Assembly: GCA_003550325.1 (NCBI GenBank)
Contig: QKWP01001954.1
Coordinates: forward strand, 29,895-93,894
Direction: 5' to 3'
DNA length: 64,000 bases
DNA from: Gigaspora rosea
Lineage: Eukaryota > Glomeromycota > Glomeromycetes > Diversisporales > Gigasporaceae
Under the pieces are notes generated by a model. It was not told the DNA's origin, did not search any database, and was given only the letters and a program-made list of their open reading frames with translations. The position numbers and the translations under genes were made by a program. Shown piece by piece: positions 22,686 to 34,925 of this stretch (the stretch's first letter is position 1; every line of letters starts with the position of its first letter).

Positions 22686-24341
22686 CTAACTTGACTCAAT
22701 TGATTCAATAGATTCAATAGAATCAAAAGTATTAACTTGTTTTGGAAGCATAGATTGATAACTTTCAGAAAAATTACTTGGTAATCTACCATATTGTTGA
22801 TATAAAGAACTTTTAAGTCGACAATGAGGAAATACTAAATATTCATATTTAGAAAAGAATTCTTCAGGTAATTGCCATGAATCAGGATCTAAAGGATCAC
22901 CATGACATATTGATTTTGTAATTAATAATTCAATTAAATCATAAAGATCAAAATTATTTTGATATTGAATCATTCTTGAACGTAAATGAAAACATGGAAT
23001 TAAATCAATTCTTCTATCATGTGGTAAAGATAAATAATAAAGTTGAGCATTTGTAAGAGGATATTTCATTTTTGGATTAACTGGTGTATTATAAATATCC
23101 GTAATTCCAACTAATTTCCCAAGTCGAACTGCTTGATCAAGTTCTTTAAATAAATCACTTGATATTTCTGATTTTGATAAAACGATATTATTAAGGTTGT
23201 TGAAATTTGTTCCATTATTAACGTTATTTGGTGATGATGATGATGATGATGAGAATAAATTAAAATTCTCATTAAATATACATTCTGAAAGGGAATCAGA
23301 ATTCTGAACAATAAGATCAGAAGTAGTATTAAATGAGTCATTATTTGTTATTAAGACATCATTAGATTTTTGTATAATTGAAAGTTCCGAACCATCAATA
23401 AAAGTTTCATGAGAATTTGGTATACTTGGTATACTTGTTATACTTGTGGTAGTAGTTTGATCCAAATTTTCCAAATTTTGAATCAAATTATTATTATCAG
23501 AAACTGGTGAGGTAGGTGGACTCTTCGTCATTGATGATTCAGGTGATAGAGTGATTGTACTATTTGGCGGTGATAAAAAAGAGGTTACTCCGCATAGGTT
23601 ATTATTATTATTAATTGATGAAGATTGAAAAGATGATTGTAAATTTCTACCCATTTCAGAATTAATAGGTATTTGATTATCCAATAAAGGAATCATAGTA
23701 GTTAAAGATGGAGAAAGAGATTGAATACGAGATAATATAGTACTCTTAATCTTTGCGGTAGTTTCATTTCCTCCACAAATATGATTTAAAACCATTTCAA
23801 AGTTAACGGATACTTGTTTCCAATAAAGATTTTCACTTTTAAGTCGTTCGATCAACGAACGTAATTGTTGACTTTCACGATAAGTTTTAACAGCAGATTC
23901 GTATTGACTTTCTCTTAATGATTTAATAGTATTTTCAAGATCTTTTAAATGACGTTCTTTTCTTTCTCTGAATGCACGTTGAGCAGCACGATTTTGTTCT
24001 TTACGTAATGCAGGAGAAGCAGGATTTGGTTTACGACCAGGTTTCTTCCTTTGAGGAGGAATAGGTTGTTGAATTTCTTGGTCTTGGTCTTCTTTATTAG
24101 AAGTTATATCATCTAAATCATCTACATCATCAACTTCTTTATTAAAATTAAAATGATTAAAACTTTCAAGACTATTAAGATTATTTAGACTATTATTAAA
24201 TTCTTCAAGACCATCATCAATATTAAATGATGATAAAAATTGATCGTTTGATGAACAATTTCGTTTTAAATTTTTTTGATTTTCTTGACGAATATCATGA
24301 CCAGTTAAGTCACTGAATTTTCTTTTTTCATTATCAGCCAT
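22686..24341 (-). CDS. bZIP transcription factor, Yap/Pap1-like, with C-terminal DUF3425-type domain
   Basis: Single exon, 551 residues, ending TAG. The N-terminus is acidic and Asn-rich. A basic lead (QRKKPGRKPNPASP, residues about 97-110) runs into the DNA-binding signature NRAAQRAFRERKERH (about 117-131), the N-x-x-A-Q-x-x-F-R form of fungal AP-1/Pap1-like factors, then a leucine zipper to about residue 175. A long Ser/Asn low-complexity middle follows, including a run of Ser near residue 345-350. The C-terminal part (about 400-515; PLTNAQLYYLSLPHDRRIDL, HLRSRMIQYQNN, WQLPEEFF) resembles the DUF3425-type region found on many fungal bZIP proteins. Nuclear regulator by family; target genes unknown. 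The ATG at 24341 gives the full domain set and no upstream in-frame alternative is seen. The upstream region is interrupted by an assembly gap. It appears intact. Confidence 0.93.
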   Translation of the reverse strand: MADNEKRKFSDLTGHDIRQENQKNLKRNCSSNDQFLSSFNIDDGLEEFNNSLNNLNSLESFNHFNFNKEVDDVDDLDDITSNKEDQDQEIQQPIPPQRKKPGRKPNPASPALRKEQNRAAQRAFRERKERHLKDLENTIKSLRESQYESAVKTYRESQQLRSLIERLKSENLYWKQVSVNFEMVLNHICGGNETTAKIKSTILSRIQSLSPSLTTMIPLLDNQIPINSEMGRNLQSSFQSSSINNNNNLCGVTSFLSPPNSTITLSPESSMTKSPPTSPVSDNNNLIQNLENLDQTTTTSITSIPSIPNSHETFIDGSELSIIQKSNDVLITNNDSFNTTSDLIVQNSDSLSECIFNENFNLFSSSSSSSPNNVNNGTNFNNLNNIVLSKSEISSDLFKELDQAVRLGKLVGITDIYNTPVNPKMKYPLTNAQLYYLSLPHDRRIDLIPCFHLRSRMIQYQNNFDLYDLIELLITKSICHGDPLDPDSWQLPEEFFSKYEYLVFPHCRLKSSLYQQYGRLPSNFSESYQSMLPKQVNTFDSIESIESIESS

Positions 24342-24492
24342 TTTTTATATATAATAATCAAAGGTTTATTTTATGATTAGTTTAGTTTAAAGGTGGTTTT
24401 TTTTCAAATATTTATTAAGAAAAAAAAAAAATAAATAAATAAGACTTTGTTGTTTTTTTTAAAAAGTCAACGTAGTAGTTTTTTTTTTTTTT
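24342..24492. promoter_or_regulatory. Probable 5' untranslated/promoter region of the bZIP gene
   Basis: 150 bp of A/T-rich sequence between the ATG and an assembly gap. No defined box can be named; the call rests on position only. Confidence 0.3.
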
Positions 24493-24715
24493 NNNNNNNN
24501 NNNNNNNNNNNNNNNNNNNNNNNNNNNNNNNNNNNNNNNNNNNNNNNNNNNNNNNNNNNNNNNNNNNNNNNNNNNNNNNNNNNNNNNNNNNNNNNNNNNN
24601 NNNNNNNNNNNNNNNNNNNNNNNNNNNNNNNNNNNNNNNNNNNNNNNNNNNNNNNNNNNNNNNNNNNNNNNNNNNNNNNNNNNNNNNNNNNNNNNNNNNN
24701 NNNNNNNNNNNNNNN
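24493..24715. other. Assembly gap (N)
   Basis: 223 unresolved bases between a poly-T run and a (TA)n tract. Open frames drawn through it are meaningless. Confidence 0.99.
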
Positions 24716-24757
<42 letters not shown>

Positions 24758-25309
24758 TGTATATTGTACAAAAGATACGTACTGTACATACATATATATA
24801 TCTGATATATTTATACATTTATATACACAGTATTAATATTTAATACTAAATATATATATAAAATATATAAGAATACAGTATACGTATAAACGTATAACAG
24901 GAAAATATGTGCTTTTAATACCGCACAGGTAGGGTAAAAGCATTCCTTTCAAATTTGTACATAATGAATTTGAATGAGATGTAAATAAACTATAAAAGTT
25001 ATAATTTAAAAAAATAACTGAATTGAAAAAAAAAAAATTTATTCAAGTTTTTTTTTTAAAAAAGATTAACAATGTCAAAGTAAATAATTCTTTAACGTTT
25101 TTAAACGTTGTTGATCAATGACGTAGATAGATACAGTAACTTTAAAAAAATTTTCATTACCTATTTTAACTCAATGAGAATAATTAATTTATTCTATCTT
25201 TTTTTTTTAATCCTGTAATCGGTAGGCCACTTCAAATTTAATCATCTTCGGATTGACATCCCGGTTTAGACAAAGCTCCGAAAATGATTTAAATGAAAGT
25301 AATGGAAGT

Positions 25310-25435
25310 GTAATAAAAAGTGTAATTGAATAATTGAATGTAATTGAGTGTAATTGAGTGTAATTAGTGGTAATTGAATGTAATTGAATTGTAATTGAAT
25401 TGTAATTGAATGTATTTGAGTGTAATTGAGTGAAA
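25310..25435 (+). repeat. Minisatellite, TGTAATTGAR unit
   Basis: About a dozen units of GTAATTGAGT/GTAATTGAAT. A minus-strand open frame (Thr-Gln-Leu-His-Ser-Ile repeats) is a product of the array and is not called. Confidence 0.8.
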
Positions 25436-27889
25436 TTTACAGGGTTTACTATATAATTCATGTTATACATAAACTTTGTTTTAAAGGTTCTTTGTTCTTA
25501 TAATACATATTAAACGTGTTACTAGTCAAATTAATCTTAGTATTAGTATTAGTGTAGTGTATGTGTTAATCATTGCATTAATCCGGTAGTTATTTAGTAA
25601 AGTAGTATGATGATCCGAGTATCAATTTCACATTTGACCATTTGACTGGAACATCTTGAAAAAAATAAAAAAAAAAAAAAAAAAAAAATGCAATTAGTGC
25701 AATTAGTCCAATTAATCCGTTCACTAATACATTTAAAAAATTGTTTCGAATTTTCTTTCAAAGGATTTTTTCCAAATGTTTCATTAAATTTACTTTACTT
25801 AAAACATATGAACTTATTAAGGTAGCATGGACTTCTTTCGAAAAATGTTCATTCAAGTAATAATTTGAACATTTACATTTAATTTATTATTATTATACAT
25901 TTATACATTTATACACATTTATACACATTTCATGTCATGATAAACAAACAAATTATTAAACAAAGAAATATTTTTTTTGTGTATGTAAATTTTTTCTACC
26001 ATGTTTTTCCGAATTACTATATTACTACATAGCTGATAGTAGTAAAATTTAATATAACTCTGCATGTGATAGATTTATATGTGATTTATGTTATTTGAAA
26101 AAAAAAATTATTAGCACAATTTTTTTTTTTGAAAAAAATCTTACCAATTTTAACGAAAAAATTCTTATTACAGAATTCTTACTACAGAATTCATTCTTAA
26201 CACAATTTTTTCTTTTCAAGATATACCGAAAGTAAGTAATTGCTATATTAGAATAAAAAAAGGGTATTTTTTTTTTTTTAATGTAGTGCAATTATTTGAG
26301 GAATATTGATTCAAAATCATTACTCAATAAAATTCTAAAATAAAACATTATCGTTTGTTATAAATAAAAATGTGTACTAAATTAGATACAGCTACAAAAA
26401 TATTTTGCAGATTATCATCCTTTGGCTAAAAAAGTAATTAAAATTAGTTTAATTATTCTTTCTTTTCTCTTTACATCTGTTCATTATCGGTATATACCGC
26501 CTAGTTAGTATTGATAACCATATCCGCAGGTTATCAGATCTGCGTAACTTATACAGAATCTTCGGTAGCTTCGGATGATTTTGTTAAAAAATAGGTTTTT
26601 TTCTTTATTAATAAAGAGATCTTCAATGTCAATTATTTTAAATCGTTTTCAAAATTTAATTCACTATCTTATGTCAATTACTTTTGATATATATTTTTTT
26701 TGAATTTTTTAGAAACAAGTTTTTACCCTGATCACCTGTCGATTACAGATAAATGATTCTCGATACGTTTCATTCTGGATGAAAAAAAAAAAAGACTTTT
26801 TTAACTTTTAAAAAAAAAAAAAATTGATACTTTAATGTAATGTAAAATGTAAAATGTAACTAATTAACTAACTATCGAAATCATTATCCTATCGAAATCA
26901 TCGCGAGGTTATACCAAAAATATCAAAAAACAAACACAAGATTAAATTAAAACGAATGAATGATTAGTATATAAATTGATTAGTACAGTAACTTATATCT
27001 GATATAATCAATATAATCAATATAATCAATATAGTCAGCAATATAATCAATATAGTCAGTATAGTCAGTATATAACAGATAATATATAATCTGATATTTT
27101 TATTTAGAATATATAAAAAAAAATATGGGCGAATGTTTTTATCTTACATATAGAGAGAAAAAAAAATAATAGATAGAAACAAAAAACGTGCATAAGAAAA
27201 CACAAAGACACAAAAAAAACAGCACAAAAAAAAACCACAAAAAACACGATATTCATTCGTCAATTACCGAAGAAATTATCCAAATATCGATGTTTCAATA
27301 ATATGCAGAATCGAATAAGGAAATTAGTTGATAATGCAAATGAAGTTCTCGTAATACAGAGAAAAAAAAAAATACAGAGAACTGCCATGAATGCGCCATG
27401 TGTCAAATAACATGAGATACAAACACTTTTAATATCCCTACATAAATATATATGTATATATATATACATATATATATATCTGATATATACATATTTTTTT
27501 GTAACTTATATATTTCTGTATTTTGTTGATTCTAAAATATGCACTACATGCGTTACTTTTTTAATTTCTCATGACAAGCTCATATGACCTATTGATTAAG
27601 ATAATAATTTAATGAAATAGGACAAAGAAAATATTTTTTATATATAAATGGATTCATGTGACATAAATATTGAAAATCATCGGGTTTTCCACTTGAGGAA
27701 TTTGATGACGAAATGTACCTCAATAAGATGATCCGTACAAATCATCCTTCCCATTAAATTATGTGTGGTTATATGTGTTTTGCGTACCTGGTATGCACGG
27801 GTATGTGCATACGAACGTACGTACGTACAGTACGGTAAGTATTTCTGTTATGTTCCGTATATCTGATATATCTGACACACGCATCTACC

Positions 27890-28075
27890 TATCTATCTAC
27901 TACAGTATTACCATTTACTACTACAGTACTATCTACCATTTGCTATTGACTACCATTTACTATTGACTATTGACTACCATTGACTAATATTGATTACCAT
28001 TTACTTACTATTGACTATTGACTACTATTGACTACCATTTACTACTATTTACTTCTATTTACTACTATTTAATTG
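27890..28075 (+). repeat. Tandem array of ACTACCATTTACTATTG-type units
   Basis: Interleaved TTTACTA and TTGACTA units over nearly 190 bp, imperfect. Simple-sequence DNA. Confidence 0.75.
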
Positions 28076-28429
28076 CCAAGTATAACAAATAAATTCCCTC
28101 TTTTCTATAATTTTTCATACGGAAAGAGAATATGGAATAAGGAATATGATATTCACCATATTAATTTTCCAGTGTAAGGGACAATGGGGGGGACGAGGAT
28201 CAGTTGATCAATTATTTTTATTTTTATTTTTATTTTTAAAAAAAATCTTTTTTTTTTTTTAAAATGCGGAGAATGCATTGAATTTTATAACATATAAAAA
28301 TTACTTTAAAAATTTATAAAATTCCGAACTTTAAAAAAAAAAAAAATCCTCGTGATGAAAATAAAATCTTTAATCTATGCAGTGTAAAAAAGTACAAACA
28401 CTAACTTTCTTCTTACATACAATAACAGG

Positions 28430-28453
28430 TAAGTAATTACGTATATATGTATG

Positions 28454-28484
<31 letters not shown>

Positions 28485-28515
28485 CTGGTATGTATGTATG
28501 TACGTACGTATAAAC
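28430..28515 (+). repeat. (ATGT)n microsatellite
   Basis: A long run of ATGT, mixed with ATATGT at the start and ACGT at the end. Confidence 0.85.
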
Positions 28516-31500
28516 TTTTATACGGCTTCGTCCCCGTTCTAATAATTTCCTAATCCCTTGAATAAAAATCGGGATTTGTTTATCCGCTAATCACTTAGGT
28601 ACTGTACGTAGTTCATATAAACAAATATAAGAAAAATTACTGCGTGTACTTTTCGGAGAATAGACTCCACCTATCATAACTATTTATATCCATATTCTCA
28701 TGATTATTATGATTTTTGTAACAAAAAAAGCAAACATAAACTTTCCTTATTTGAATCCCTTCTATAATTGGCGATTAATTGTATGAAAAAAAATTAAATA
28801 AATATATGTACATATATGTATATGTGTATATGTATATATATTTATATATGTATATGTATATATATTTATTATTTATATGTATATGTGTGTATATATTTCA
28901 GTATTTAAGTTATTTAAGTTATATATATATATATATATATATATTTCGGTATTTAAGTTATATATATTGTAATATATTTCAGATATTTCGATGGCATATG
29001 TTGCATATATACCTCTCTAAATATATATATACCGAGACAGCAAGATATTCACTTATCTACGGTAGTTTCCATCATCGAATTACTAGATATTACTAGATCT
29101 ACTAGGCTTTACTAATTATGGTTTATCTGATGCTTTTCGGGAAAATTAATTAAGCGATTCGCTTATTATTGTAACAAAAAGCCTTTGGTCATACGGAAAT
29201 ATTCTAAAATGACTCATCGGAATTTTTTCTTTTTTACAAGTCTATCTATGTACTTATTTACAAATTAAGTAGTGTACGTGTGTACGTATCGGGTATGTAC
29301 GTACATACGTACCTTATTATTTAGTCCCTCGTGCAAATGTTCCATGAAGAAAAAATATTAAAAAAAATAAACTTATGACGACATTTTGCATATTTAATCA
29401 ACTGTTGTGTTATATGATGATGTTATATAGTGTGTGTTATATAGTGTGTTTATATAGTGTGTTATATCAGATATATAGTGTGTTATACAAATCCACTATA
29501 TACTTATGTTATACAATTCTGCTTGCATGGTATGTTTATGGTTTTGAGCCACTAAAAAAAATCCTGGAATATTTTTTGATGTTGAATTTGATCGTTGATT
29601 TTTTTTTTCTTTCTTTTATAATTTCCCTCTAAGGTTAGTATTATCATTTAGATAAAAATAACCCAATTATTTTTAATCCAATCATTTTTTTTTGAATTTT
29701 ATTTTTGTGTCACTTAACATTAAAAACCTATCGTTTTGTATTCGGTATAATATGCAGAAAAAAAAATTATAGTTTCAAACACGTTATTTTAGTCAAAAAT
29801 CAATCAGGTTAGAAGATAACCATGCATATATATCTGATATCAAAAAAAAAAAAAAAAAATCTTTTTCATTTAAACTTATGCACTTGATTCAACAAATTTA
29901 TTCCGATACTTAAATACTATAAATAAATATTGTAAATAAATACTGTAAATAAATACATACTGTAAATAATTTTACTGTAAATAAATACTACTCCATATAC
30001 TGATATAAGCTTTTCCATATACTGTAATTTAAATGTAGTTATCTTATGAAAATAAAGAAATAGTGTATACAGTACAATTTGTTTATATCATGTGGTTAAA
30101 AAAAATTTTTTTTTTATGAATCAAATTTCATCGCTATTTCAAAACAAATCGGAGTAAGACTTCATTGCCAAAACGCCTTATTGTAGAACTTTGATTTTTT
30201 CTATAACTGATAATAATATACTGTAATAGTACTGTAATATAATTTACGCGATATAGTACAACAACAATGAGTGGTTCTTATGCATCCAAATTTCTTAATG
30301 TTAAAACCACCATTGTACTTATGCAACAGCGATCAAAGAGTTGGAAGAAACAAGATATTCCATGGTTCATAATCTAATGCCAAGCTAGAAAACTAGAAAA
30401 ACAATATGTCTAATTAATTGTTTTTTACGCCGTATGATGTTGGGTGCAGTCATGGGTACGGCGATTGGTATGGTGATAGGTCTATGTTGATAGGTATATC
30501 AGATTTGTTGATATGTTGATAGCTATATGTTGATAGGAACGTTAAAGAAAGGTTACATATTAGGACAACAGGTCATTTACCCAATCTTTAAAGATTTTAC
30601 AGTAGTATAAAATTTAATTTTACTTTCGGCCGAAAAAATTGCCATTTTAGGAACAATAAAAGTTTTTGACTTCGGTAAACTCCGGTGAATTTATTTATTT
30701 TTTTAACTTGTAATTTATGCGATAAATCGTCGATCATTACTTATCATTATTCAGTACGGTATCATACATTATTATTATTTTTATTACAGTATTATTATTA
30801 TTTTTATTACAGTATTATTATTTTTTTTTATTTTATTTTTTATTTTATTTTTTATTTTATTTTTTATTTTATTTTTTATAACATTTATTAAAATAAGTAT
30901 ATACTGTATTTTAAGTTTAAGCCGTCGCATCATTTGTCAAATAATAATCGCAGTACCTTTTTCCGAAGATGTATGAACTTATTCCTTAGGATGTACAAGT
31001 CTAACCATCACGTGAAAAAGACGCGAATACCATAAAAAAATATCACTCATTAAATTTTTTTTACAATTATTACTATTTAGTTTTATTTAAAAATTATTCG
31101 TTTTCACATGTGATCAAAATATCTTTGATAGGTTTGTAAAAATAGAAAAATAGTATATAACTTATTTGAATTACTACACCAATAAAAATTTTTAGATTTT
31201 GCCAATTATGTTGTTTATTATTCAATGACTTGCTCAAAATTACACGAACTACGCGTTCTCGCATCATTAATTGCAAGCCCCTGTGTAAATTTTGAATTCA
31301 ATTACTGTAATTCAAAGTCTAAATTAAGCTTCTTCTAAAGAATCATCATTCTATTATCTATGTGCATATATACATGCATACGCAATAACTAAATTTAAAA
31401 AGCAATCTTTGCTTTATGTGTAAAAAATTCATCATATTGCAGCTAATGATAAAATTAGAAAATGTTATTATTTGAATCATAAAACCTATTAAATCTACTT

Positions 31501-31667
31501 ACAGTTATTAATATATATATTTATAATATATATTTATAGTAATTTAACAGTTAAATACTGTATAACTGATAACTCTAAATTTAGTCTCTAAATCCTACTA
31601 ACTCTAAAGAATACCAAAAAATTTATTAACCTATTATATACCTATTATATTATTATATTACAATAGG

Positions 31668-31740
31668 CTCAAATTTTAGCCTCAATTTTTAAGCCTCAAT
31701 TTTAGCTTCAATTTTAGCTTCAATTTTAGCTTCAATTTTT
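31668..31740 (+). repeat. 12-bp tandem array CTTCAATTTTAG
   Basis: About six units (CTTCAATTTTAG, earlier units CCTCAATTTTTA). Confidence 0.8.
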
Positions 31741-33178
31741 ATTAACTGTTAAGAAAATCTAGAGAAAATTTTATACGCACGTACCATACCAGGTACGAAT
31801 ATCAGATCTACTAGGCATAAGAATAATATCTAGTATTATCTTTATTATCAGTTATTATATTATTATCATTATTATTATTATTATTATTCATATTTAGAAC
31901 AAAGTTGTTGTTTTTCAGATTTCGCAGATCTTGTATCAAACTTTTTATTTCTTCTCGGCCACAATGTACCATTTAAAATTCCGAGTTTAATCTGTTTGTG
32001 TAACATTTAATAGTGTGGCGGCGCAATAAAATGTAATAAAGAATATTTTTTTATCACTTTTGGATAACAAAATAAAACTGTTTTTTTACTTGTCATAATA
32101 TCAAATTGTTTTTGTTTTTTTTTTTGATCTGCATTTTAAGCATATATTAACAAAAGAAAACTGTAATTTCATGTATGTAAGAAATACGCGTGGGGCTTCT
32201 TTTTATAAACCAAACTTGGTTAACAGAGAGTCTGGATTGTTGATCTCTGCATTTAAAAAAAATATTATAGGTTAGAATGTTAAAAAAGACTACATATCTA
32301 TTATTGTTTTTAAACCTGAACGTGGAAATCTATTTTCCATAAAGAAAATTGGTTCGGATAATCAATCCATTTACTGTATTTTTTTTTTTTTTTGCTTTGA
32401 ACTATCATAATTAATGAATAATTAATATAATTAAATAAATATAATTAATATAGTTAATAAATATAATTAATATAATTAATAGATATAATTAATATAATTA
32501 ATAAATATAATTAATGTAACTAATAGAATTAATAGAATTACATTCTTAAACAGTTATAACCGTTGACAAAATTATCTGTTATTGCATTATCTATTTATAA
32601 ATTCAACAAAGTATTATCTGTTATGATATTGGTTTCGTATAGAGAACACGAGATTTTTTTTAGTAATACATATATCTGATATTTTAACAATCATAAAATT
32701 AAAAATCATTATAGATCAGATATTTTTTGTTTCAACAAGTAAATTTCTAAAATAAGAATAAAGCAAATGTAAAAGTTATTGTCAAGTCAAAAAAAAATTT
32801 ATTTGCTTTTGAAGTTGATAATTTGTTTCAAAAATTAAAGCTTAACCATGAAACGATTACAAATCATGACAGATGAGTGACTTAAAAATATACAATATGC
32901 TAAAAAGAAAATTCTTTAAAGATCACTAAATGATTATTTTTTGATACAATATAACAATTATAAAAGAAAAATCAAAAATATATATATTTTTTTTACTATA
33001 TACTGTACACGTAATTTGCAGCAAAATATATGTTATTCATATTCAAATAATATTATCATTATACAAAAAGTATAGTAAATTTATCATAAAATCTTTCTTT
33101 TGCATTAACTTTCAACCTTTAAATCCATAAATCCCTAAATCTTTAATCTCAAATCTTTTAATCTTCAATCTCAATCAT

Positions 33179-34925
33179 CTAGTATCGTGAGTAACCAATT
33201 ACCTCAAAATATTGCGGATTAATGGTATCAGGAAGGGGTGGCAAAGACGAAGGAATAAGTGGTTCCCTCAAAATAATAGGTTTATTATGACAACATATTG
33301 TTCCTGGTAAAACTCCTCTAAAAGTTTGATGTTCTCCATTATCAAATACTCCATTAACCATATAATTATTAGATGAATGTACTGTATGATGATTAAAAGT
33401 TTGTGAATTTTCTGAAACATTTGTATGGTGATTAAAACGTTGTGAATTCTCTGAAACATTCCTATCTTTATCTCCATTTTCATTGTTCAACCAATTAATC
33501 ATATTGGTAATTTTCATAGGATCTGATATCTCACAATCCGGTGTTCCACTAATAGGAGTAACAACTGGAGAGTAAGTATCCGTTTTACCAGAAAAATTTT
33601 GAATCGGTTGAAGTTGGAATGTATTAAATGTATTGGATGAATGTGTGAATATTATTTTTTGTTCCACTTCATCCTTAAATTGGTTGTCTTTAAATTGATT
33701 ACCCTTAAATTGGTTATCCATAAATTGGTTATCATTTCTGATCTCTACATTTTCTTCATTATTTGATCTTATATCTACTTGGATTTTTGGTAATGAATAT
33801 TTGGAATTGCCGGCTTTAGATGATGTAGTTGCCTTACGTAAAGCACCGCTCTTTGTAATTAATGAACTTGGTATAATGTTAGATAATTCAACATATGCTT
33901 GAGGTGGATATAAATCATCGTGATGACCTGTTAAAAAAATATATATATATATATTTCAGGTAAACATATATATCAATGATAATGAGAATGTGTATATCGT
34001 AAATTCAATACTGATAATTCATTTACCTTGCTTGTCTTCATATATAATCATATGTTGAATACTACCTTCTACATTTGCTGAAATGGTTTTCTTTACTAAA
34101 CCTTCATTGCTATACACAAATGTACCTTTGTTGGACACATGAAATTTTTTATTTTCTTTTTGAATACGTTCTCTAATATTTTCATCAAGATCTTCATATT
34201 TTTTAATGTGATTAAGACGCGACTCCAACTCTTGATAAAGCAAAAAGTCCCCGTAAATCCTACTTGGAGACCATAATCTACAATAAAATTAAAATATAGA
34301 TATAAAATTAATTACGTTTAATATTACGTTTAATTAGTTTATTATTTATATCTATTTTCTTTTGACTTACTTTCCGTCGGTCCAACGTTTGATTCCGGCT
34401 TCAGCTTCATCATACACAAACCTTTAAAAAGAAATCGATTTATTTTAGACAGTAAAAAAAAAACCACTCATTTAGATAATGTAAAAATTAAAAGCATGCA
34501 TGTTATCTTACACTGAACCAGGCGCGAGCGATTGCCTTTCTTCTTCAAGCGGACGTCTAGATGTTTTCTGCAATATTCCGAGCCGACATGCTTCTACAAA
34601 TGTTTTAATAAAAAATTTATTAAAATCACCGCAAGTATCATAAAGAATAATAAATATACATCAAAGATATACATTAAATATATATCAATAATAAATATTA
34701 AAATAAAATATCAAAATAAATATCAAAAAATAAATAAAAGATATACCAAATATGATAAAGGCGTCTTTAGTATTTTCGATTAATCCTATTTATCGTTTTT
34801 TTTTATTTTTCGTGAGAGTCATAAAAGCCACTCCTTTAAACTTTCTTTGGCATAAACGAACTCCCCATCAGTAAATCAAAAAGATAATTTATACTTTAAA
34901 TATACTTACCGTGAAAGGTTTCCAT
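33179..34925 (-). CDS. WOPR-domain transcription factor (Gti1/Pac2/Wor1 family), six exons
   Basis: Exons on the minus strand: 34910-34925, 34747-34785, 34512-34593, 34371-34421, 34027-34277, 33179-33927. They total 1188 bases, a 395-residue protein ending TAG, with GT-AG introns of 90-153 bp in consistent phase. The first WOPR box reads METFHGLIENTKDAF, IIFEACRLGILQKTSRRP, SVFVYDEAEAGIKRWTDGK and then LWSPSRIYGDFLLYQELE; the second box reads EGLVKKTISANVEG and IQHMIIYED. These match the two conserved blocks of the family, which bind DNA and control morphological and developmental switches in fungi. The tail is Asn/Gln-rich, with tandem DNQFK units and a duplicated 13-residue unit (NVSENSQRFNHHT, NVSENSQTFNHHT). 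The start is fixed by a 16-base first exon ending at the family's ETFHG. No break is seen. Confidence 0.93.

Larger units (their letters stand above)
24716..33178. other. 8.5-kb intergenic region between the two regulator genes
   Basis: No gene supported. It is rich in short tandem arrays with different units: (TA)n at 24716-24757; TGTAATTGAG/A units at 25310-25435; ATAATCAAT units at 27005-27070; TTTACTA/TTGACTA units at 27890-28075; (ATGT)n at 28430-28515; AAATAAATACTGT units at 29920-29990; a 12-bp CTTCAATTTTAG array at 31668-31740; ATTAATATAATTAAT units at 32405-32530. The phrase ATATCTGATAT or its complement recurs about ten times. The stretch 33000-33178 is presumably the 3' untranslated region of the WOPR gene. 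Confidence 0.6.

Noticed and set aside
24415-24836. Open frames through the first N gap
   Set aside because: Artefacts of unresolved bases and a (TA)n run.
34532-34783. 83-codon plus-strand frame over the WOPR gene
   Set aside because: Antisense of exons and introns of the WOPR gene, Lys/Ile/Asn-rich chance frame.
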